Source: Primula veris (lineage: Eukaryota > Streptophyta > Magnoliopsida > Ericales > Primulaceae). From it: a stretch of 64,000 nucleotides of DNA. The position numbers and the translations under genes are program-made. Positions within the stretch are counted from its first letter, which is position 1. The number at the start of each line of letters is the position of its first letter. Below are positions 35,701 to 50,300 of this stretch, piece by piece. The notes under the pieces are model-generated. The model made no database searches. It was not told where the DNA came from and worked only from the letters and a program-made list of their open reading frames with translations. The stretch is taken from the NCBI GenBank assembly GCA_963682055.1, contig OY821742.1, positions 23,438,560 through 23,502,559 of the forward strand, in the 5' to 3' direction.

Positions 35701-38700
35701 TAAACCATCAACCCAAAACCCTACAAATACAAATAAAATATCCGAAAACAAAAAAGTTAGTAAAAATCGTGTACTAGGCCATAAATCCAAGAATAAAATT
35801 AGGAATATTTCCTGCATATGCTAAAAAACTACTTAAACCCTAAACCTAAACCCTAAACCCTAAACCCTAAAACCTAAACCCTAAACTCTACAAATACAAA
35901 TAAAATGTCGGAAAATAAAAAGGTCAGTAAACACCGTGTACTTGGCCATAAATCCAAGAAATAAAATGAGACATATTTCCTACATATGTTAGAAAATTAC
36001 CTAAACCCTAAAATCTAAACCCTAAACCATAAACCCTAAACCCTACAAATACCAATAAAATGTCGGAAAACAAAAAGTGGGTAAAAACCGTGTACTAGGC
36101 CATAAATCCAAGAAAGAAAATGAGGAATATTTCCTAAATATGCAAGAAAATTACCGAAAACCTAAACCTTAAACCCTAAAACCTAAACCCTACAAATACA
36201 AATAAAATGTCGGAACACAGAAAAGTCGGTAAAAACCGTGTAATAGGCCATAAATTCAAGAAAGAAAATGAGGAATATTTCCTGCATATGCTAGAAAATT
36301 ACATAAACACCCTCAAACCTAAATCCTACAAATGCAAATAAAATGTCGAAAAACAAAAAATTCGGTAAAAACTGTGTAATAGACCATAAATCCAAGAAAG
36401 AAAATGAGGAATACTTCCTACATATGCAAGAAAACTACCTAAACCCTAACCTTAAACCATAAAACCTAAACCCTAAACCCTACAAATACAAATAAAATGT
36501 CGTAAAACAAAAAAGTCGGTAAAAACCGTGTAATAGGCCATAAATCCAAGAAATAAAATGAGAAATATTTCCAACATATGCTAGAAAATTACTGAAACCC
36601 TAAACCTTAAACCCTAAAACCTAAACCATAAACCCTAAACACTAAATCCTAAACCCTAAACCCTACAAATGCAAATAAAATGTCAGAAAAAAAAAAAGTC
36701 GGTAAAAACCGGGTACGAGGCCATAAATGCAAGAAATAAAATGAGGAATATTTCCTACATATGCTAGAAAATTACCTAAATCCTACACCGTAAATCCTTA
36801 AACCTAAACCCTAAACCCTAAACCCTATACCCTAAACCCTACAAATACAAATAAACTGTCGAAAAACAAAAAAGTCGGTAATAACCGTGTACTAAGCCAT
36901 AAATCCAAGAAAGAAAATGGAGAATATTTCCAAAATATGCTAGAAAATTACCTAAAACCTAAACCTTAAACCCTAAAACCTAAACTCCAAACCCTAAACC
37001 CTACAAATACAAATAAAATGTGCGAAGACAAAAAAGTCGGTAAAAACCGTGTACTAGGTCATAAATCAAAGAAATAAAATGAGGAATATTTCCTACATAT
37101 GCAAGAAAATAATCTAAACCATAAACCTTAAACCCTAAAACCTAAACCATCAACCAAAACCCTACAAATACAAATAAAATATCCGAAAACAAAAAAGTCG
37201 GTAAAAATCGTGTACTAGGCCATAAATCCAAGAAATAAAATGAGGAATATTTCCTACATATGCTAGAAAATTACTTTAACCCTAAACTTAAACCCTAAAC
37301 CCTAAACCCTAAACCCTACAAATACAAATAAAATGTCGGAAAATAAAAAGGTCAGTAAACACCATGTACTAGGCCATAAATCTAAGAAATAAAATGAGGA
37401 ATATTTCCAAAATATGCTAGAAAATTACCTAAACCCTAAACCTTAAACCCTAAAACGAAACCCTAAACCCTAAACCCGAAACACTAAACCCTAAACCCTA
37501 GAAATACAAATAAAATGTCGGAAAACAAAAAAGTCGGTAAAAACCGTGTACTAGGCCATAAATCCAAGAAAGAAAATGGGGAATATTTCCAAAATATGCT
37601 AGAAAATTACCTAAAACCTAAACCTTAAACCCTAAAACCTAAACTCTAAACCCTAAACCCTACAAATACAAATAAAATGTCGTAAGACAAAAAAGTCGGT
37701 AAAAACCGTGTACTACCCATAAATCCAAGAAATAAAATGAGGAATATTTCCTACATAGGCAAGAAAATTATCTAAACCATAAACCTTAAACCCTAAAACC
37801 TAAACCATCAACCCAAAACCCTACAAATACAAATAAAATATCCGAAAACAAAAAAGTTAGTAAAAATCGTGTACTAGGCCATAAATCCAAGAATAAAATT
37901 AGGAATATTTCCTGCATATGCTAAAAAACTACTTAAACCCTAAACCTAAACCCTAAACCCTAAAACCTAAACCCTAAACTCTACAAATACAAATAAAATG
38001 TCGGAAAATAAAAAGGTCAGTAAACACCGTGTACTTGGCCATAAATCCAAGAAATAAAATGAGACATATTTCCTACATATGTTAGAAAATTACCTAAACC
38101 GTAAAATCTAAACCCTAAACCATAAACCCTAAACCCTACAAATACCAATAAAATGTCGGAAAACAAAAAGTGGGTAAAAACCGTGTACTAGGCCATAAAT
38201 CCAAGAAAGAAAATGAGGAATATTTCCTAAATATGCAAGAAAATTACCGAAAACCTAAACCTTAAACCCTAAAACCTAAACCCTACAAATACAAATAAAA
38301 TGTCGGAACACAGAAAAGTCGGTAAAAACCGTGTAATAGGCCATAAATTCAAGAAAGAAAATGAGGAATATTTCCTGCATATGCTAGAAAATTACATAAA
38401 CACCCTCAAACCTAAATCCTACAAATGCAAATAAAATGTCGAAAAACAAAAAATTCGGTAAAAACTGTGTAATAGACCATAAATCCAAGAAAGAAAATGA
38501 GGAATACTTCCTACATATGCAAGAAAACTACCTAAACCCTAACCTTAAACCATAAAACCTAAACCCTAAACCCTACAAATACAAATAAAATGTCGGAAAA
38601 CAAAAAAGTCGGTAAAAACCGTGTAATAGGCCATAAATCCAAGAAATAAAATGAGAAATATTTCCAACATATGCTAGAAAATTACTGAAACCCTAAACCT

Positions 38701-41700
38701 TAAACCCTAAAACCTAAACCATAAACCCTAAACACTAAATCCTAAACCCTAAACCCTACAAATGCAAATAAAATGTCAGAAAAAAAAAAGTCGGTAAAAA
38801 CCGGGTACGAGGCCATAAATGCAAGAAATAAAATGAGGAATATTTCCTACATATGCTAGAAAATTACCTAAATCCTACACCGTAAATCCTTAAACCTAAA
38901 CCCTAAACCCTAAACCCTATACCCTAAACCCTACAAATACAAATAAACTGTCGAAAAACAAAAAAGTCGGTAATAACCGTGTACTAAGCCATAAATCCAA
39001 GAAAGAAAATGGAGAATATTTCCAAAATATGCTAGAAAATTACCTAAAACCTAAACCTTAAACCCTAAAACCTAAACTCCAAACCCTAAACCCTACAAAT
39101 ACAAATAAAATGTGCGAAGACAAAAAAGTCGGTAAAAACCGTGTACTAGGTCATAAATCAAAGAAATAAAATGAGGAATATTTCCTACATATGCAAGAAA
39201 ATAATCTAAACCATAAACCTTAAACCCTAAAACCTAAACCATCAACCAAAACCCTACAAATACAAATAAAATATCCGAAAACAAAAAAGTCGGTAAAAAT
39301 CGTGTACTAGGCCATAAATCCAAGAAATAAAATGAGGAATATTTCCTACATATGCTAGAAAATTACTTTAACCCTAAACTTAAACCCTAAACCCTAAACC
39401 CTAAACCCTACAAATACAAATAAAATGTCGGAAAACAAAAAGGTCAGTAAACACCATGTACTAGGCCATAAATCTAAGAAATAAAATGAGGAATATTTCC
39501 AAAATATGCTAGAAAATTACCTAAACCCCAAACCTTAAACCCTAAAACGAAACCCTAAACCCTAAACCCGAAACACTAAACCCTAAACCCTAGAAATACA
39601 AATAAAATGTCGGAAAACAAAAAAGTCGGTAAAAACCGTGTACTAGGCCATAAATCCAAGAAAGAAAATGGGGAATATTTCCAAAATATGCTAGAAAATT
39701 ACCTAAAACCTAAACCTTAAACCCTAAAACCTAAACTCTAAACCCTAAACCCTACAAATACAAATAAAATGTCGTAAGACAAAAAAGTCGGTAAAAACCG
39801 TGTACTACCCATAAATCCAAGAAATAAAATGAGGAATATTTCCTACATATGCAAGAAAATTATCTAAACCATAAACCTTAAACCCTAAAACCTAAACCAT
39901 CAACCCAAAACCCTACAAATACAAATAAAATATCCGAAAACAAAAAAGTTAGTAAAAATCGTGTACTAGGCCATAAATCCAAGAATAAAATTAGGAATAT
40001 TTCCTGCATATGCTAAAAAACTACTTAAACCCTAAACCTAAACCCTAAACCCTAAACCCTAAAACCTAAACCCTAAACTCTACAAATACAAATAAAATGT
40101 CGGAAAATAAAAAGGTCAGTAAACACCGTGTACTTGGCCATAAATCCAAGAAATAAAATGAGACATATTTCCTACATATGTTAGAAAATTACCTAAACCC
40201 TAAAATCTAAACCCTAAACCATAAACCCTAAACCCTACAAATACCAATAAAATGTCGGAAAACAAAAAAGTGGGTAAAAACCGTGTACTAGGCCATAAAT
40301 CCAAGAAAGAAAATGAGGAATATTTCCTAAATATGCAAGAAAATTACCGAAAACCTAAACCTTAAACCCTAAAACCTAAACCCTACAAATACAAATAAAA
40401 TGTCGGAACACAGAAAAGTCGGTAAAAACCGTGTAATAGGCCATAAATTCAAGAAAGAAAATGAGGAATATTTCCTGCATATGCTAGAAAATTACATAAA
40501 CACCCTCAAACCTAAATCCTACAAATGCAAATAAAATGTCGAAAAACAAAAAATTCGGTAAAAACTGTGTAATAGACCATAAATCCAAGAAAGAAAATGA
40601 GGAATACTTCCTACATATGCAAGAAAACTACCTAAACCCTAACCTTAAACCATAAAACCTAAACCCTAAACCCTACAAATACAAATAAAATGTCGGAAAA
40701 CAAAAAAGTCGGTAAAAACCGTGTAATAGGCCATAAATCCAAGAAATAAAATGAGAAATATTTCCAACATATGCTAGAAAATTACTGAAACCCTAAACCT
40801 TAAACCCTAAAACCTAAACCATAAACCCTAAACACTAAATCCTAAACCCTAAACCCTACAAATGCAAATAAAATGTCCGAAAAAAAAAAAGTCGGTAAAA
40901 ACCGGGTACGAGGCCATAAATGCAAGAAATAAAATGAGGAATATTTCCTACATATGCTAGAAAATTACCTAAATCCTACACCGTAAATCCTTAAACCTAA
41001 ACCCTAAACCCTAAACCCTATACCCTAAACCCTACAAATACAAATAAACTGTCGAAAAACAAAAAAGTCGGTAATAACCGTGTACTAAGCCATAAATCCA
41101 AGAAAGAAAATGGAGAATATTTCCAAAATATGCTAGAAAATTACCTAAAACCTAAACCTTAAACCCTAAAACCTAAACTCCAAACCCTAAACCCTACAAA
41201 TACAAATAAAATGTGCGAAGACAAAAAAGTCGGTAAAAACCGTGTACTAGGTCATAAATCAAAGAAATAAAATGAGGAATATTTCCTACATATGCAAGAA
41301 AATAATCTAAACCATAAACCTTAAACCCTAAAACCTAAACCATCAACCAAAACCCTACAAATACAAATAAAATATCCGAAAACAAAAAAGTCGGTAAAAA
41401 TCGTGTACTAGGCCATAAATCCAAGAAATAAAATGAGGAATATTTCCTACATATGCTAGAAAATTACTTTAACCCTAAACTTAAACCCTAAACCCTAAAC
41501 CCTAAACCCTACAAATACAAATAAAATGTCGGAAAACAAAAAGGTCAGTAAACACCATGTACTAGGCCATAAATCTAAGAAATAAAATGAGGAATATTTC
41601 CAAAATATGCTAGAAAATTACCTAAACCCCAAACCTTAAACCCTAAAACGAAACCCTAAACCCTAAACCCGAAACACTAAACCCTAAACCCTAGAAATAC

Positions 41701-44700
41701 AAATAAAATGTCGGAAAACAAAAAAGTCGGTAAAAACCGTGTACTAGGCCATAAATCCAAGAAAGAAAATGGGGAATATTTCCAAAATATGCTAGAAAAT
41801 TACCTAAAACCTAAACCTTAAACCCTAAAACCTAAACTCTAAACCCTAAACCCTACAAATACAAATAAAATGTCGTAAGACAAAAAAGTCGGTAAAAACC
41901 GTGTACTACCCATAAATCCAAGAAATAAAATGAGGAATATTTCCTACATATGCAAGAAAATTATCTAAACCATAAACCTTAAACCCTAAAACCTAAACCA
42001 TCAACCCAAAACCCTACAAATACAAATAAAATATCCGAAAACAAAAAAGTTAGTAAAAATCGTGTACTAGGCCATAAATCCAAGAATAAAATTAGGAATA
42101 TTTCCTGCATATGCTAAAAAACTACTTAAACCCTAAACCTAAACCCTAAACCCTAAACCCTAAAACCTAAACCCTAAACTCTACAAATACAAATAAAATG
42201 TCGGAAAATAAAAAGGTCAGTAAACACCGTGTACTTGGCCATAAATCCAAGAAATAAAATGAGACATATTTCCTACATATGTTAGAAAATTACCTAAACC
42301 CTAAAATCTAAACCCTAAACCATAAACCCTAAACCCTACAAATACCAATAAAATGTCGGAAAACAAAAAAGTGGGTAAAAACCGTGTACTAGGCCATAAA
42401 TCCAAGAAAGAAAATGAGGAATATTTCCTAAATATGCAAGAAAATTACCGAAAACCTAAACCTTAAACCCTAAAACCTAAACCCTACAAATACAAATAAA
42501 ATGTCGGAACACAGAAAAGTCGGTAAAAACCGTGTAATAGGCCATAAATTCAAGAAAGAAAATGAGGAATATTTCCTGCATATGCTAGAAAATTACATAA
42601 ACACCCTCAAACCTAAATCCTACAAATGCAAATAAAATGTCGAAAAACAAAAAATTCGGTAAAAACTGTGTAATAGACCATAAATCCAAGAAAGAAAATG
42701 AGGAATACTTCCTACATATGCAAGAAAACTACCTAAACCCTAACCTTAAACCATAAAACCTAAACCCTAAACCCTACAAATACAAATAAAATGTCGGAAA
42801 ACAAAAAAGTCGGTAAAAACCGTGTAATAGGCCATAAATCCAAGAAATAAAATGAGAAATATTTCCAACATATGCTAGAAAATTACTGAAACCCTAAACC
42901 TTAAACCCTAAAACCTAAACCATAAACCCTAAACACTAAATCCTAAACCCTAAACCCTACAAATGCAAATAAAATGTCCGAAAAAAAAAAAGTCGGTAAA
43001 AACCGGGTACGAGGCCATAAATGCAAGAAATAAAATGAGGAATATTTCCTACATATGCTAGAAAATTACCTAAATCCTACACCGTAAATCCTTAAACCTA
43101 AACCCTAAACCCTAAACCCTATACCCTAAACCCTACAAATACAAATAAACTGTCGAAAAACAAAAAAGTCGGTAATAACCGTGTACTAAGCCATAAATCC
43201 AAGAAAGAAAATGGAGAATATTTCCAAAATATGCTAGAAAATTACCTAAAACCTAAACCTTAAACCCTAAAACCTAAACTCCAAACCCTAAACCCTACAA
43301 ATACAAATAAAATGTGCGAAGACAAAAAAGTCGGTAAAAACCGTGTACTAGGTCATAAATCAAAGAAATAAAATGAGGAATATTTCCTACATATGCAAGA
43401 AAATAATCTAAACCATAAACCTTAAACCCTAAAACCTAAACCATCAACCAAAACCCTACAAATACAAATAAAATATCCGAAAACAAAAAAGTCGGTAAAA
43501 ATCGTGTACTAGGCCATAAATCCAAGAAATAAAATGAGGAATATTTCCTACATATGCTAGAAAATTACTTTAACCCTAAACTTAAACCCTAAACCCTAAA
43601 CCCTAAACCCTACAAATACAAATAAAATGTCGGAAAATAAAAAGGTCAGTAAACACCATGTACTAGGCCATAAATCTAAGAAATAAAATGAGGAATATTT
43701 CCAAAATATGCTAGAAAATTACCTAAACCCTAAACCTTAAACCCTAAAACGAAACCCTAAACCCTAAACCCGAAACACTAAACCCTAAACCCTAGAAATA
43801 CAAATAAAATGTCGGAAAACAAAAAAGTCGGTAAAAACCGTGTACTAGGCCATAAATCCAAGAAAGAAAATGGGGAATATTTCCAAAATATGCTAGAAAA
43901 TTACCTAAAACCTAAACCTTAAACCCTAAAACCTAAACTCTAAACCCTAAACCCTACAAATACAAATAAAATGTCGTAAGACAAAAAAGTCGGTAAAAAC
44001 CGTGTACTACCCATAAATCCAAGAAATAAAATGAGGAATATTTCCTACATAGGCAAGAAAATTATCTAAACCATAAACCTTAAACCCTAAAACCTAAACC
44101 ATCAACCCAAAACCCTACAAATACAAATAAAATATCCGAAAACAAAAAAGTTAGTAAAAATCGTGTACTAGGCCATAAATCCAAGAATAAAATTAGGAAT
44201 ATTTCCTGCATATGCTAAAAAACTACTTAAACCCTAAACCTAAACCCTAAACCCTAAAACCTAAACCCTAAACTCTACAAATACAAATAAAATGTCGGAA
44301 AATAAAAAGGTCAGTAAACACCGTGTACTTGGCCATAAATCCAAGAAATAAAATGAGACATATTTCCTACATATGTTAGAAAATTACCTAAACCCTAAAA
44401 TCTAAACCCTAAACCATAAACCCTAAACCCTACAAATACCAATAAAATGTCGGAAAACAAAAAGTGGGTAAAAACCGTGTACTAGGCCATAAATCCAAGA
44501 AAGAAAATGAGGAATATTTCCTAAATATGCAAGAAAATTACCGAAAACCTAAGCCTTAAACCCTAAAACCTAAACCCTACAAATACAAATAAAATGTCGG
44601 AACACAGAAAAGTCGGTAAAAACCGTGTAATAGGCCATAAATTCAAGAAAGAAAATGAGGAATATTTCCTGCATATGCTAGAAAATTACATAAACACCCT

Positions 44701-47327
44701 CAAACCTAAATCCTACAAATGCAAATAAAATGTCGAAAAACAAAAAATTCGGTAAAAACTGTGTAATAGACCATAAATCCAAGAAAGAAAATGAGGAATA
44801 CTTCCTACATATGCAAGAAAACTACCTAAACCCTAACCTTAAACCATAAAACCTAAACCCTAAACCCTACAAATACAAATAAAATGTCGGAAAACAAAAA
44901 AGTCGGTAAAAACCGTGTAATAGGCCATAAATCCAAGAAATAAAATGAGAAATATTTCCAACATATGCTAGAAAATTACTGAAACCCTAAACCTTAAACC
45001 CTAAAACCTAAACCATAAACCCTAAACACTAAATCCTAAACCCTAAACCCTACAAATGCAAATAAAATGTCAGAAAAAAAAAAGTCGGTAAAAACCGGGT
45101 ACGAGGCCATAAATGCAAGAAATAAAATGAGGAATATTTCCTACATATGCTAGAAAATTACCTAAATCCTACACCGTAAATCCTTAAACCTAAACCCTAA
45201 ACCCTAAACCCTATACCCTAAACCCTACAAATACAAATAAACTGTCGAAAAACAAAAAAGTCGGTAATAACCGTGTACTAAGCCATAAATCCAAGAAAGA
45301 AAATGGAGAATATTTCCAAAATATGCTAGAAAATTACCTAAAACCTAAACCTTAAACCCTAAAACCTAAACTCCAAACCCTAAACCCTACAAATACAAAT
45401 AAAATGTGCGAAGACAAAAAAGTCGGTAAAAACCGTGTACTAGGTCATAAATCAAAGAAATAAAATGAGGAATATTTCCTACATATGCAAGAAAATAATC
45501 TAAACCATAAACCTTAAACCCTAAAACCTAAACCATCAACCAAAACCCTACAAATACAAATAAAATATCCGAAAACAAAAAAGTCGGTAAAAATCGTGTA
45601 CTAGGCCATAAATCCAAGAAATAAAATGAGGAATATTTCCTACATATGCTAGAAAATTACTTTAACCCTAAACTTAAACCCTAAACCCTAAACCCTAAAC
45701 CCTACAAATACAAATAAAATGTCGGAAAACAAAAAGGTCAGTAAACACCATGTACTAGGCCATAAATCTAAGAAATAAAATGAGGAATATTTCCAAAATA
45801 TGCTAGAAAATTACCTAAACCCCAAACCTTAAACCCTAAAACGAAACCCTAAACCCTAAACCCGAAACACTAAACCCTAAACCCTAGAAATACAAATAAA
45901 ATGTCGGAAAACAAAAAAGTCGGTAAAAACCGTGTACTAGGCCATAAATCCAAGAAAGAAAATGGGGAATATTTCCAAAATATGCTAGAAAATTACCTAA
46001 AACCTAAACCTTAAACCCTAAAACCTAAACTCTAAACCCTAAACCCTACAAATACAAATAAAATGTCGTAAGACAAAAAAGTCGGTAAAAACCGTGTACT
46101 ACCCATAAATCCAAGAAATAAAATGAGGAATATTTCCTACATATGCAAGAAAATTATCTAAACCATAAACCTTAAACCCTAAAACCTAAACCATCAACCC
46201 AAAACCCTACAAATACAAATAAAATATCCGAAAACAAAAAAGTTAGTAAAAATCGTGTACTAGGCCATAAATCCAAGAATAAAATTAGGAATATTTCCTG
46301 CATATGCTAAAAAACTACTTAAACCCTAAACCTAAACCCTAAACCCTAAACCCTAAAACCTAAACCCTAAACTCTACAAATACAAATAAAATGTCGGAAA
46401 ATAAAAAGGTCAGTAAACACCGTGTACTTGGCCATAAATCCAAGAAATAAAATGAGACATATTTCCTACATATGTTAGAAAATTACCTAAACCCTAAAAT
46501 CTAAACCCTAAACCATAAACCCTAAACCCTACAAATACCAATAAAATGTCGGAAAACAAAAAAGTGGGTAAAAACCGTGTACTAGGCCATAAATCCAAGA
46601 AAGAAAATGAGGAATATTTCCTAAATATGCAAGAAAATTACCGAAAACCTAAACCTTAAACCCTAAAACCTAAACCCTACAAATACAAATAAAATGTCGG
46701 AACACATAAAAGTCGGTAAAAACCGTGTAATAGGCCATAAATTCAAGAAAGAAAATGAGGAATATTTCCTGCATATGCTAGAAAATTACATAAACACCCT
46801 CAAACCTAAATCCTACAAATGCAAATAAAATGTCGAAAAACAAAAAATTCGGTAAAAACTGTGTAATAGACCATAAATCCAAGAAAGAAAATGAGGAATA
46901 CTTCCTACATATGCAAGAAAACTACCTAAACCCTAACCTTAAACCATAAAACCTAAACCCTAAACCCTACAAATACAAATAAAATGTCGGAAAACAAAAA
47001 AGTCGGTAAAAACCGTGTAATAGGCCATAAATCCAAGAAATAAAATGAGAAATATTTCCAACATATGCTAGAAAATTACTGAAACCCTAAACCTTAAACC
47101 CTAAAACCTAAACCATAAACCCTAACACACTAAATCCTAAACCCTAAACCCTACAAATGCAAATAAAATGTCAGGAAAAAAAAAAGTCGGTAAAAACCGG
47201 GTACGAGGCCATAAATGCAAGAAATAAAATGAGGAATATTTCCTACATATGCTAGAAAATTACCTAAATCCTACACCGTAAATCCTTAAACCTAAACCCT
47301 AAACCCTAAACCCTATACCCTAAACCC
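29727..47327 (+). repeat. 13-unit HOR array, subfamily E1 (period 2086-2102 bp)
   Basis: After a partial HOR (M8 tail to M13), M1 starts at 30562, 32648, 34740, 36840, 38932, 41033, 43134, 45226 and 47328. Periods are 2086, 2092, 2100, 2092, 2101, 2101, 2092 and 2102 bp. From 32.6 kb the M1 core reads GTGTACTAAGCC and its tail ACTCCAAACC, M10 has GAACACAG, and M13 has GGTACGAGG. From 32.6 to 47 kb two HOR types alternate, differing in M4, M6, M7 and length. No open frame of note occurs over these 17.6 kb. Confidence 0.88.
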
Positions 47328-50300
47328 TACAAATACAAATAAACTGTCGAAAAACAAAAAAGTCGGTAATAACCGTGTACTAGGCCATAAATCCAAGAAA
47401 GAAAATGGAGAATATTTCCAAAATATGCTAGAAAATTACCTAAAACCTAAACCTTAAATCCTAAAACCTAAACTCCAAACCCTAAACCCTACAAATACAA
47501 ATAAAATGTGCGAAGACAAAAAAGTCGGTAAAAACCGTGTACTAGGTCATAAATCAAAGAAATAAAATGAGGAATATTTCCTACATATGCAAGAAAATTA
47601 TCTAAACCATAAACCTTAAACCCTAAAACCTAAACCATCAACCAAAACCCTACAAATACAAATAAAATATCCGAAAACAAAAAAGTCGGTAAAAATCGTG
47701 TACTAGGCCATAAATCCAAGAAATAAAATGAGGAATATTTCCTACATATGCTAAAAAATTACTTTAACCCTAAACTTAAACCCTAAACCCTAAACCCTAC
47801 AAATACAAATAAAATGTCGGAAAACAAAAAGGTCAGTAAACACCTTGTACTAGGCCATAAATCTAAGAAATAAAATGAGGAATATTTCCAAAATATGCTA
47901 GAAAATTACCTAAACCCTAAACCTTAAACCCTAAAACTAAACCCTAAACCCTAAACCCTAAACACAAAACCCTAAACCCTAGAAATACAAATAAAATGTC
48001 GGAAAACAAAAAAGTCGGTAAAAACCGTGTACTAGGCCATAAATCCAAGAAAGAAAATGGGGAATATTTCCAAAATATGCTAGAAAATTACCTAAAACCT
48101 AAACCTTAAACCCTAAAACCTAAACTCTAAACCCTAAACCCTACAAATACAAATAAAATGTCGTAAGACAAAAAAGTCGGTAAAAACCGTGTACTACCCA
48201 TAAATCCAAGAAATAAAATGAGGAATATTTCCTACATATGCAAGAAAATTATCTAAACCATAAACCTTAAACCCTAAAACCTAAACCATCAACCCAAAAC
48301 CCTACAAATACAAATAAAATATCCGAAAACAAAAAAGTTAGTAAAAATCGTGTACTAGGCCATAAATCCAAGAATAAAATTAGGAATATTTCCTGCATAT
48401 GCTAAAAAACTACTTAAACCCTAAACCTAAACCCTAAACCCTAAAACCTAAACCCTAAACTCTACAAATACAAATAAAATGTCGGAAAATAAAAAGGTCA
48501 GTAAACACCGTGTACTTGGCCATAAATCCAAGAAATAAAATGAGACATATTTCCTACATATGTTAGAAAATTACCTAAACCCTAAAATCTAAACCCTAAA
48601 CCATAAACCCTAAACCCTACAAATACCAATAAAATGTCGGAAAACAAAAAAGTGGGTAAAAACCGTGTACTAGGCCATAAATCCAAGAAAGAAAATGAGG
48701 AATATTTCCTAAATATGCAAGAAAATTACCGAAAACCTAAACCTTAAACCCTAAAACCTAAACCCTACAAATACAAATAAAATGTCGGAACACAGAAAAG
48801 TCGGTAAAAACCGTGTAATAGGCCATAAATTCAAGAAAGAAAATGAGGAATATTTCCTGCATATGCTAGAAAATTACATAAACACCCTCAGACCTAAATC
48901 CTACAAATGCAAATAAAATGTCGAAAAACAAAAAATTCGGTAAAAACTGTGTAATAGACCATAAATCCAAGAAAGAAAATGAGGAATACTTCCTACATAT
49001 GCAAGAAAACTACCTAAACCCTAACCTTAAACCATAAAACCTAAACCCTAAACCCTACAAATACAAATAAAATGTCGGAAAACAAAAAAGTCGGTAAAAA
49101 CCGTGTAATAGGCCATAAATCCAAGAAATAAAATGAGAAATATTTCCAACATATGCTAGAAAATTACTGAAACCCTAAACCTTAAACCCTAAAACCTAAA
49201 CCATAAACCCTAACACACTAAATCCTAAACCCTAAACCCTACAAATGCAAATAAAATGTCAGGAAAAAAAAAAGTCGGTAAAAACCGGGTACGAAGCCAT
49301 AAATGCAAGAAATAAAATGAGGAATATTTCCTACATATGCTAGAAAATTACCTAAATCCTACACCGTAAATCCTTAAACCTAAACCCTAAACCCTAAACC
49401 CTATACCCTAAACCCTACAAATACAAATAAACTGTCGAAAAACAAAAAAGTCGGTAATAACCGTGTACTAGGCCATAAATCCAAGAAAGAAAATGGAGAA
49501 TATTTCCAAAATATGCAAGAAAATTACCTAAAACCTAAACCTTAAATCCTAAAACCTAAACTCCAAACCCTAAACCCTACAAATACAAATAAAATGTGCG
49601 AAGACAAAAAAGTCGGTAAAAACCGTGTACTAGGTCATAAATCAAAGAAATAAAATGAGGAATATTTCCTACATATGCAAGAAAATTATCTAAACCATAA
49701 ACCTTAAACCCTAAAACCTAAACCATCAACCAAAACCCTACAAATACAAATAAAATATCCGAAAACAAAAAAGTCGGTAAAAATCGTGTACTAGGCCATA
49801 AATCCAAGAAATAAAATGAGGAATATTTCCTACATATGCTAAAAAATTACTTTAACCCTAAACTTAAACCCTAAACCCTAAACCCTACAAATACAAATAA
49901 AATGTCGGAAAACAAAAAGGTCAGTAAACACCTTGTACTAGGCCATAAATCTAAGAAATAAAATGAGGAATATTTCCAAAATATGCTAGAAAATTACCTA
50001 AACCCTAAACCTTAAACCCTAAAACTAAACCCTAAACCCTAAACCCTAAACACTAAACCCTAAACCCTAGAAATACAAATAAAATGTCGGAAAACAAAAA
50101 AGTCGGTAAAAACCGTGTACTAGGCCATAAATCCAAGAAAGAAAATGGGGAATATTTCCAAAATATGCTAGAAAATTACCTAAAACCTAAACCTTAAACC
50201 CTAAAACCTAAACTCTAAACCCTAAACCCTACAAATACAAATAAAATGTCGTAAGACAAAAAAGTCGGTAAAAACCGTGTACTACCCATAAATCCAAGAA

